From NCBI GenBank assembly GCA_029556545.1, contig JAKQEQ010000159.1, positions 29,814 through 93,813 on the forward strand: 64,000 bases of DNA, given 5' to 3'. Positions 56,510-64,000 of the stretch are shown here, piece by piece. The position numbers and the translations under genes were made by a program. Every line of letters begins with the position of its first letter. The stretch's first letter is position 1. The notes under the pieces are model-generated. The model did not search any database. It saw nothing but the letters and a program-made list of their open reading frames with translations, and was not told where the DNA came from. This stretch comes from Candidatus Hydrogenedentota bacterium (lineage in GTDB: Bacteria; Hydrogenedentota; Hydrogenedentia; Hydrogenedentales; JAGMZX01).

Positions 56510-57622
56510 TCAGCCCTCCCACACCATCTCCAGCACATCCGGGTTGACCTCGATCGGCCCATCCAACGCGGCAACTTGTAATTCCGGGTCGCCCAGCGGC
56601 AGCCGTCTGTGCAGCACGTCCGCGTCGAGAGCCGCATAGGTGTCAAGACCGACCGCGACCTCCGCGCCGCTGATGGCGGCGGCGTAATGGACCAGCGCGC
56701 TCATGCCGACCCCCGATTCGTATGCGCCGCTGATGACGATGCGCGGGGTGGACGACGCGGCGCGCAGCCATTCGACAAGTCCGTGAAAGTGCATGAGCGT
56801 CGGCTTGACGACCCACGCATGGGCGCCGCACAACACCTCGCCCAAGGGCGTATCCGTCTCGCACTCGCCGCCGATCGCCATCGCCGCGAGGTGCTCCTTG
56901 TTGTCCTGCAAGGTCTCGTCCAGGGCATACCGCGCGCCGGACGCCGCGGCAAACGCGGGAAGGTCCCGCCAGTCGCGCGTCGGCTCCTCGAAGTAATCGA
57001 CGTTATACGGGGCCGTTTCGCGTGCGAACGCCACCGCCTCGGCCAGTTCCCACGCGCGGTTGGCGTCCAGCCGCAGCGCCGCGTCGGGACCGAAAGCCTG
57101 CCGTGTCGCGTGGACCGTCGCCCTGCTCTCCGCCGGTGCGTCGCGCCCCACCTTAAGCTTCACGGCGGCAAAGCCCTGCCGTGACCGCGTCCACGCCGTG
57201 CGCCGCGAGTCATGCCGCAGGTCGGGCACAAGCGCGCATATCCGCACGGTCTCGGCGCTGTGTTCGGCGATAAGGCGACGCAGCGGTATCTCGAGGTGAT
57301 CGGCGGCCAGCCGCAACACGGCCGTTTCGAGCGCGAACGAGACCGAACTGCACAGGGTTGAAGCGCGCCGCAACGCGAAAGCATCGACGAGCGAGCAGTC
57401 ACGCAGCCGTTTCGCGCAATCGATGAGCTCGAAAACCGTCTCGTTCTCGGATTCGCGGCTGAATCCGGGCAGCGGCGCGGCCTCGCCCCAACCCTCGATG
57501 CCGCCGTCCGCCTCGAGACGGAGCAGCCAGCCGGTGCGTGCTTCGAGGGCACCGCGCGGCAACAGGAGCGGCGTGCGAAACGGCAGTTCGTAGCGGTAGA
57601 CCCGCGTCCGCTCGATCTTCAT
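56510..57622 (-). CDS. menC: o-Succinylbenzoate synthase (enolase superfamily)
   Basis: GWGEAAPLPGFSRES; FAAVKLKVGRD; RLDANRAW; YFEEPTRDW; VVKPTLMHF; ISGAYESGVGM. Confidence 0.9.
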   Translation of the reverse strand: MKIERTRVYRYELPFRTPLLLPRGALEARTGWLLRLEADGGIEGWGEAAPLPGFSRESENETVFELIDCAKRLRDCSLVDAFALRRASTLCSSVSFALETAVLRLAADHLEIPLRRLIAEHSAETVRICALVPDLRHDSRRTAWTRSRQGFAAVKLKVGRDAPAESRATVHATRQAFGPDAALRLDANRAWELAEAVAFARETAPYNVDYFEEPTRDWRDLPAFAAASGARYALDETLQDNKEHLAAMAIGGECETDTPLGEVLCGAHAWVVKPTLMHFHGLVEWLRAASSTPRIVISGAYESGVGMSALVHYAAAISGAEVAVGLDTYAALDADVLHRRLPLGDPELQVAALDGPIEVNPDVLEMVWEG

Positions 57623-58521
57623 AGCAGCCAGCCCGCGGAGAAGAGGACACTGTAAAGCAGTGTGATCTTGCCAGTGCCCGCCAGTGTCTGGTTCAGCGCG
57701 GGTCCCTCCTCACGCAGTATCGCGCGGACATTGGGAATCGCCGCGATTAGGGCGAGGCACGCCGCAAGGGCGAGCCAGTGGCCGCCGGTCCACACGCAAA
57801 GCCCCGCGGGAACCGCAACGCAGGCCAGAACGACGCACGCGATGTATTCCGCCCGCGCGAAACCGCGCCCAAACCGTGCTGGCGGCGTCTTTTTGCCCGC
57901 CGCGCGGTCCCCTTCGATGTCGCGCAGGTTGTTAACCGTCAGTATGGCCGTCGAGAGGAGCCCTGGCGCGAGCCCCGCGACCAGTACCGCCGGCGTGACG
58001 GTCAGCGCCTGCACGTAGTACGTACCGCCCACCGCCACCGGTCCGAAGAATACGAGCACGAACACATCGCCGAGGCCGAGATACCCGAGAGGATACGGCC
58101 CGCCTGTGTACAGCACGCCGAACAGAATCGACAACGCGCCGATGACGACAATCGGCCACCCGCCGCGATAGACGAGATAACCCCCCGCCAGCGTCGCCAG
58201 TCCGAAAGCTATCGTTGTGGCGGTTTTCATCTGCGCGGGCGTCGCCAGACCCGCCTGGGTCACGCGCAGCGGCCCGAGTCGCGACTCCGTATCCGTTCCC
58301 TTCACGAAATCGAAGTAATCGTTCGCGTAATTCGTCCCGATTTGGATGAAGACGGCCCCGAACAGCGCGCATAACGCCGCGAGCCCGTGGAACGCGCCAT
58401 CCGCCGCGGCCATGGCCGCGCCAACCAGCACCGGCGCGATCCCCGCAAACAGCGTCTTCGGGCGCGCCGCAAGCAGCCAGACCTTCCACGAGGCCGGCAT
58501 GTGCTCAGCGGAGGCGCTCAT
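57619..58521 (-). CDS. menA: 1,4-dihydroxy-2-naphthoate polyprenyltransferase
   Basis: RPKTLFAGIAPVLVGAAMA; GTNYANDYFDFVKGTDTESRLGPLRVTQAGL; VNNLRDIEGDRAAGKKT. Confidence 0.93.
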   Translation of the reverse strand: MSASAEHMPASWKVWLLAARPKTLFAGIAPVLVGAAMAAADGAFHGLAALCALFGAVFIQIGTNYANDYFDFVKGTDTESRLGPLRVTQAGLATPAQMKTATTIAFGLATLAGGYLVYRGGWPIVVIGALSILFGVLYTGGPYPLGYLGLGDVFVLVFFGPVAVGGTYYVQALTVTPAVLVAGLAPGLLSTAILTVNNLRDIEGDRAAGKKTPPARFGRGFARAEYIACVVLACVAVPAGLCVWTGGHWLALAACLALIAAIPNVRAILREEGPALNQTLAGTGKITLLYSVLFSAGWLL

Positions 58522-58600
58522 TAGAGGGCTCGGCGGTGGGCAAAGCTAAAGGTCCTATAGGACCTATGCGACCCATGTTTCGCATCGCTTCATGTAGTCC

Positions 58601-59425
58601 TTATGGATTTCGCGGGAACTTGCTGAAATCCGGCGGGCGCTTCTCGATGTAGGCGTTGCGCCCCTCCTGGCCCTCTTCGCTCATGTAGAAAAGCATCGTC
58701 GCGTTGCCCGCCAGTTCCATCAGGCCCGCCTGGCCGTCCTCGTCGGCGTTCATCGCCGCCTTGATGCAGCGAATCGCGATGGGCGACTTCTCCAGGATTT
58801 CGCGACACCACTGCACCGTCTCTTCCTCAAGCTTGTCCAGAGGAACCACCGCGTTGACCATCCCCATCGCGAGTGCTTCTTGCGCGTTGTACTGACGACA
58901 CAGGTACCAGATTTCCCGCGCCTTCTTCTGGCCCACCATGCGCGCTAGGTGCGCCGATCCGTAACCCGCGTCGAACGAGCCCACCTTCGGGCCCGTCTGC
59001 CCGAAAACGGCGTTGTCCGCCGCGATGGTCAGGTCGCACACCATCGCCAGGATGTTGCCGCCGCCGATGGCGTACCCCGCGACCATCGCAATCACGGGCT
59101 TCGGACACGTCCGAATCTGGCGGTGGAGGTCAAGCACGTTGAGCCGATGCGCGCCCGAGCGGTCGTCCACGTAGCCGCGTTCCCCGCGAATATACTGATC
59201 GCCGCCCGAGCAGAACGCCTCCGTGCCCGCGCCCGTCAGAATAATCACGCCGATCCGTTGGTCAAAGCGCGCGTCGCGCAGCGCATCGCTGATTTCATCG
59301 TTGGTCAGCGGTGTAAACGCATTTCTGCGATGAGGACGGTTGATGGTAATCTTGGCAATGCCTTCCGCCTTTTCGTAAATGATCTCCTGGTATTCCTTTG
59401 CTTTTTCCCATTGAGGTGTGTTCAT
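58601..59425 (-). CDS. menB: 1,4-dihydroxy-2-naphthoyl-CoA synthase
   Basis: [87 protein letters not shown]. Confidence 0.97.
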   Translation of the reverse strand: MNTPQWEKAKEYQEIIYEKAEGIAKITINRPHRRNAFTPLTNDEISDALRDARFDQRIGVIILTGAGTEAFCSGGDQYIRGERGYVDDRSGAHRLNVLDLHRQIRTCPKPVIAMVAGYAIGGGNILAMVCDLTIAADNAVFGQTGPKVGSFDAGYGSAHLARMVGQKKAREIWYLCRQYNAQEALAMGMVNAVVPLDKLEEETVQWCREILEKSPIAIRCIKAAMNADEDGQAGLMELAGNATMLFYMSEEGQEGRNAYIEKRPPDFSKFPRNP

Positions 59426-59455
59426 GAAAAATTCGTTCCTGTTTGTGCGGCATGA

Positions 59456-61462
59456 TTACCGGTGTTCAACGTTCATAAGTATAGGGGCAGTGCGCCATCT
59501 TGCCTCATCGCCCCAGCGCTTGTGATTGCCGTCCGGGCTGTCCAGGGGCGCATCCCCATAGATTACACGAATGATAATCGCCATAAAAAATACAGCGCAG
59601 ACAATTACGGGAAACGCCCGCAGCCAGAGCCGCAGCAGCAGGCTGCTGTAGGACAATGGCTCTATCGGATAGAATTTTCGTGAGGAGCGGGGAAGGGCAA
59701 TAATCAAAAAGGTCGCAAGAGCAGCATTCATGATGATCACCCACTCGGTCACGAGGCGGCTTGCGTCAAATCCCGGCAAGGCACGTTCAAAATTCGCGAT
59801 GACCATAATCCACAGAAACGCCAGATAAAACACCTGGCTCCGTGCGCGCCAGGAAGTCGGCACAATCGGCAGCGGCCGCCGCAGGTGCAACAACATCAGT
59901 GCGATGACAGAGGTTGCCAACGCTGCCCAGGCAAAAAGAAACCAGATTTCCGCGGGAAATTCAATGGAGGAAAACAGCGGCGCTTTCATCATCGCCGGGA
60001 CAACCTTGTTGCTGCCTTGTGTCCATTCACCCACATTCTTGAAGACATTCATCAAAGTTACAAAAAACAGGACAAAAATAACCCCGAACATCTCGGCGCC
60101 CCTGTGGCGCTTCCCCTGATCGTCGTGGGGTTTTACCATGCCTGCCAGCATGCCAAGCGCAATTGCCAGCGCAATGCCATGCCCAAACCCGTGCAGTTGT
60201 TCCATAATGCTGTGCCAGTTTGCATTTTGATAATGTGCCCAAGCCTCCGGCATGCCCCCCGGTGTCCGGTATGGATGACCCGGTATGCGAAGCAATGCGC
60301 GCAAAAAGGGCACTGCAATGAAGAAGAAGCCACCCACAAGCCCCGTAACAGAACCGGAAAAAGCGGCGCCGCCGAGTCCATAGCGCAGGCAATAGACCAT
60401 GCCTGCAATAAACACGCCTGTAATGCCTGCCCAGTCATCGCTGCGCGGCGGAGTCATGCGAAAGCCGCCGATAGATTGCAATGGTATGGAGCCAAGGGTT
60501 GGCATAAGAATAAACGCCAGCAGCCAACCGCACGCAAGATACAAAATCAGTTTTGAATCGCGCCGGAATGTACCGTAACGCCAAAAATAAATGCCGCCGC
60601 CAGCAAAAAGTCCCGATAGCCATCCCAAATGTTCAGGATAATAATGTACAAAATTTGGCCAGTTTGACAGGAACGTCACATTGCCGAAAGGTTCGCCGGT
60701 TACAGGGTTTATAGCATTGGAATCACCCAGGGGAATCACCAGCGCGTTGGCAATGTGCTGGTGCAGGCCCAGCAGCCCTGTCAGGTGATATGCCGCCGCG
60801 CCCGCCGCAGCGCCCAGACCGCAGTACACCAAAAGACGCCATGCGCCTGAGAAGCGGCGATCCCATAAATCAAACAAACATACGCCAAGCAGTGCCATCA
60901 ACGCCGGAAACCAGTCGGCATCGAACCAATAAAGCGGATTGTGATGCCGATGCCAGGTAGTATCCATTTTGTCAGCGTCCGGTATCACCAGCGTTTCTGA
61001 AAGCCAGGGCTCAAAAAAGAGCGCGCTGGCAGCCATGATAATCAAGACAAATGCAACAGGCACGCAAAAACTGTTCATCCGCTTCCGTTCCATCACCGCC
61101 GGAAGCGCCGCACCCATGCCGCCAATCCCTGCCCAGAGCAGTCCTTCCCAGAAGGTGGTCAAAAAACCGTAGATGCAGGTGCTCCATTGTTCCGAGCCCG
61201 CAAAGGAAATGGGATACATGTAGGAGATGGAGCCGCCAAAACCAAACCCGAGCCCGCCGAAAAGCGCGAAAAAAGCAACCCTGCGCCGCCAGTCCGACCT
61301 GCCGGACATGAGACATGCGGCAATGGATGCCAATACCCCCGCAATCATTGCTCCTGATTCATGCCCGAAGTTGCCGCGTATGCCCCAGCCGATGGAAAGG
61401 GAAAGCGCCACAATAAAAATAGCCCCCGGACGCAACCCCGGCAATCCTCGGAACCGCTCCAT
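59456..61462 (-). CDS. Large multipass membrane protein of unknown function
   Basis: 668 aa, many TM helices; SIGWGIRGNFGHESGAMIAGVLA, GGLGFGFGGSISYMYPISF. Confidence 0.75.
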   Translation of the reverse strand: MERFRGLPGLRPGAIFIVALSLSIGWGIRGNFGHESGAMIAGVLASIAACLMSGRSDWRRRVAFFALFGGLGFGFGGSISYMYPISFAGSEQWSTCIYGFLTTFWEGLLWAGIGGMGAALPAVMERKRMNSFCVPVAFVLIIMAASALFFEPWLSETLVIPDADKMDTTWHRHHNPLYWFDADWFPALMALLGVCLFDLWDRRFSGAWRLLVYCGLGAAAGAAAYHLTGLLGLHQHIANALVIPLGDSNAINPVTGEPFGNVTFLSNWPNFVHYYPEHLGWLSGLFAGGGIYFWRYGTFRRDSKLILYLACGWLLAFILMPTLGSIPLQSIGGFRMTPPRSDDWAGITGVFIAGMVYCLRYGLGGAAFSGSVTGLVGGFFFIAVPFLRALLRIPGHPYRTPGGMPEAWAHYQNANWHSIMEQLHGFGHGIALAIALGMLAGMVKPHDDQGKRHRGAEMFGVIFVLFFVTLMNVFKNVGEWTQGSNKVVPAMMKAPLFSSIEFPAEIWFLFAWAALATSVIALMLLHLRRPLPIVPTSWRARSQVFYLAFLWIMVIANFERALPGFDASRLVTEWVIIMNAALATFLIIALPRSSRKFYPIEPLSYSSLLLRLWLRAFPVIVCAVFFMAIIIRVIYGDAPLDSPDGNHKRWGDEARWRTAPILMNVEHR

Positions 61463-61634
61463 TATTCTTCCTCCTTTTCATCATTTGAATCCGTGCAACG
61501 CAGCGCTTTTATATCTCGCACGATATTTTATCCAAATTTTATTACAGAACACTATAATGCCACACTTTGCTACCGGATTTCCCGTCCATGTGCATTTTGC
61601 AACGTGAAAGCCATGGTGACAACATGGTTGTTCA

Positions 61635-61666
61635 TAAAAAAAAGGGCAGATTGAGGAAATCTGCCC
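61635..61666 (-). terminator. Rho-independent terminator of the TPR/CsgG-like gene
   Basis: On minus strand: GGGCAGATT-tcctc-AATCTGCCC stem followed by TTTTTTTT, ~25 nt past the stop codon. Confidence 0.92.
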
Positions 61667-61690
61667 TAAATCCATGTTACCTTCTGCCTG

Positions 61691-63607
61691 TCAGGTCTGT
61701 CCATCGGCCGCAGGTGCAGAGGCTTTCACCTTGAGTTCTTTCTCCAGTTTCGCGCCTTCTTTCAGTTTGACGATAGATGCCAGGCTGTATTCATCTTCCA
61801 CAGCGGTAATTTCAATACGACCGACCGTATTCTGGCGGTGTGCAATAACACGTCCGCCCACTTCGATAGGTTCGCCTTCGGTGAAAACGTCAAAACGCTG
61901 TCCCAGCGCCACACCATGTTTGGCGCCTATGTTAATCATGACAACGCCGTCGTCAGTAACATCCGCAACCAGTCCCTTTAGTTCCTGGCTGTCTGCGGTT
62001 TCCGCAAGGACGCGTTCCACAACCGCCTGTGACACATCAGTGAGTTTGTTGATGTTTACCGGTTGCGACACCTGCATGGCCAGCGCCGTGGTTTCGGTAT
62101 CCACCAGCCGCAGGTACATGGTAAGGTCGGCGCCCACCTGCGCATAATCTATAAAACCGAGATACCGTGCGGATAATACGCGTCCCAGCACCTGCTGCGT
62201 GTTTGGATCGGCAAGTTCCGAGGAGCCCAGTTCCAGTTCCTGGAGCAATTGGTCAAGCATGGTGCGTTCCAGTACCTGAACGCGAGGGTCGTTCTGCAGG
62301 CGTGTTTCAATATCACGCTGCAATGCCACATCCGTACCGGCGCGTTCGAAAAACACCGTGCTCTTGCCGGGCAGCAGCGCCAGTGTAAGGGCGCGGGTGG
62401 ACCAGGCATCCTTCGGTTTATCAAGCCCAGCGGCCTTCAATTCCTTGAAACGCGCGGAGAGGGATTCAATCTGGGAGCGGATGAGTTCCTGCCGTTTCAG
62501 ATCGTTGGCTTCCTCTATTTCACCGCGTACTTGCTGCAGCAGCATGCTAATAAGGTTGTCGTCACTTATCTGTTGTGCCTGCACCAGCAGTTCCTGCGCC
62601 TCTTCGAGGTTGCCTTTTTCACGCTGTGCTGCTGCTTCGTTACTAAGCGGTTTGATGCCGTACGCATCTATTTCACGGGCTGCCTGATAATCGCTGATGG
62701 CGCCGTCAACGTCCCCCTGATGGTGCTTGATGCGGCCGCGGCTGTTTGCGGCTTCGGCGGCCTGCCAGGGACGTTCGGCCTGTTCTACGGGCACATCATT
62801 AATTGCAGCGGCGGCTTCGTCCACTTTGCCCAGGCGCGCCAGCGCTTCTGCCTTGATGGAGGCAGCATAGGGGTCGTTCCCTGCGAGGTCTGCCTCCTTG
62901 ATGGCTTGTTCAAAATCGCCCTTTTCCAGCGCCACTTTCGCAAGGCCTGTGTGGGATTCCAGACTACCAAACTCCTTTTCTGCCTCGTCGAGTTTGCCTT
63001 CACTGGCGAGAATAAATCCTTTCAACTCTTTTGCAGACGCATCATTGCCCTCGTTGATTGCCTGATCCACCGCCTCCAGCGCCATTTCCCGGCGCTGCCG
63101 GAAAAGAGATTCTGCGGTCTTGGTCAGCAGAGAGGAAATGGAAAGTCCATCGCCAGCAAGCACTTCGTCTATGCGGCGACTTTGTGTAGTCTCTACAAAC
63201 AGGGTGATGGGATACTGGCGCACCATTTCCAGCCAGTTACCCTCCTCCAGTTTGTTGGCATCTACAACGTGATACTCGATGCCAAGCCGTTCGGCAAATT
63301 CCTTCAGTTGCTCTTCATTCTGCTCTATGCCCAGTGCCACTACCTGAAACTTCTCGCGATACTGCATCTGAAGTACCTGCAGTTTTGCCGCCAGTTCCTC
63401 GCCTGTATTTGGCGCGAAACAGAACACCACCAGCAGGTAGGGGTTCTGGGCGATGATTTCATTCAGGTCAACATTTTCACCTGAAATATCCACAGCGCGG
63501 ATGTTCGGTGCAGGCGTGCCCCGCGTCAAATCTCCCAACGCAATTGTTCCTGTTAACAGCATGCTTGCTGCTATTGCGGCTGATGCCAATACGTTTTTCT
63601 TGTTCAC
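61691..63607 (-). CDS. Exported protein: thioredoxin-like N-terminus, TPR region, CsgG-like C-terminal domain
   Basis: GTG start with gaggga RBS; signal peptide; TRGTPAPNIRAVDISGENVDLNEI...LLVVFCF; TPR helices; RVQVLERTMLDQLLQELELGSSELADPNTQQVLGRVLSARYLGFI. Confidence 0.75.
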   Translation of the reverse strand: MNKKNVLASAAIAASMLLTGTIALGDLTRGTPAPNIRAVDISGENVDLNEIIAQNPYLLVVFCFAPNTGEELAAKLQVLQMQYREKFQVVALGIEQNEEQLKEFAERLGIEYHVVDANKLEEGNWLEMVRQYPITLFVETTQSRRIDEVLAGDGLSISSLLTKTAESLFRQRREMALEAVDQAINEGNDASAKELKGFILASEGKLDEAEKEFGSLESHTGLAKVALEKGDFEQAIKEADLAGNDPYAASIKAEALARLGKVDEAAAAINDVPVEQAERPWQAAEAANSRGRIKHHQGDVDGAISDYQAAREIDAYGIKPLSNEAAAQREKGNLEEAQELLVQAQQISDDNLISMLLQQVRGEIEEANDLKRQELIRSQIESLSARFKELKAAGLDKPKDAWSTRALTLALLPGKSTVFFERAGTDVALQRDIETRLQNDPRVQVLERTMLDQLLQELELGSSELADPNTQQVLGRVLSARYLGFIDYAQVGADLTMYLRLVDTETTALAMQVSQPVNINKLTDVSQAVVERVLAETADSQELKGLVADVTDDGVVMINIGAKHGVALGQRFDVFTEGEPIEVGGRVIAHRQNTVGRIEITAVEDEYSLASIVKLKEGAKLEKELKVKASAPAADGQT

Positions 63608-63851
63608 AATAGTTCCCTCGCATTCCTTGTTCCGGAGTTTCAAATAGCCGGAAGGTTGCAAAAACCCATTACAAAATCTTCAACAACAAAAACATTATAA
63701 CACCAAACCCCACTCCATGTGAATAGGGGCAGGAAAAAAATCCGGGGATATTTTCATGAAGTCATTAACCTAAAAAGAGCAGTTCATCGATCCGTCATTG
63801 CGAGCATATCACCCCACGGTTCGGGGTTTTTCTTGAAAGAACTATTTGCAA

Positions 63852-63941
63852 CCTGGGAACGCCGACGTCCTCGTCGGCTGGGTTACGGACGATAGCGCAA
63901 GGAGCCGCGAGCATGCCGACGGGGACGTCGGCGTTCCCAGG
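63852..63941. repeat. Long inverted-repeat element (27-nt arms, 36-nt spacer)
   Basis: CCTGGGAACGCCGACGTCCTCGTCGGC ... GCCGACGGGGACGTCGGCGTTCCCAGG; arms match 26/27. Confidence 0.9.
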
Positions 63942-64000
63942 ATAGCGATGCGATGGCATATACATGTTCTTAAAAAAACAACATACAAACGTCTAAATGT

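Noticed and set aside
63786-63830. CGTCATTGCGAGC fragment and CCCC-acggttc-GGGG-TTTTT hairpin
   Set aside because: Resembles a common dispersed repeat and a weak terminator, but too short to support a feature call

Overview
64 kb of GC-rich bacterial chromosome. My inference is a PVC / Candidatus Hydrogenedentota-like lineage, based on protein style rather than any search. No rRNA, tRNA, CRISPR array, transposase or prophage was recognised. Housekeeping content: uvrA (5'-truncated), groES-groEL behind a CIRCE element, hemW-like, glgX, mutS, a UXS-type sugar-nucleotide epimerase/decarboxylase, a cytidylyltransferase, phnX, and a menB-menA-menC-menE cluster. Envelope and accessory content: an ExeA/GspA-GspB-like pair; a DUF4097 / ECF sigma / putative anti-sigma / carboxypeptidase-regulatory-repeat / double ABC-2 transporter run; a glycosyltransferase / lipid-A-synthase-N-like cluster; and five large secreted proteins with long (Gly-Glu)n linkers. 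Most interesting signal: four of the five GE-linker proteins end in the same ~100-aa duplicated, Cys-containing 'ELLRVIQFYN...TEDGY.PG' module. Its first half carries an EF-hand-like 12-residue loop (e.g. DQNGDYQIDLSE), like a dockerin but with a different helix signature; I do not recognise it as a named family. Second signal: many dispersed short tandem repeats (6, 7, 8 and 9 bp units) and palindromic/hairpin elements at gene ends, some incorporated in frame into proteins. All identifications come from reading the sequence and the supplied ORF translations; no database search was run.
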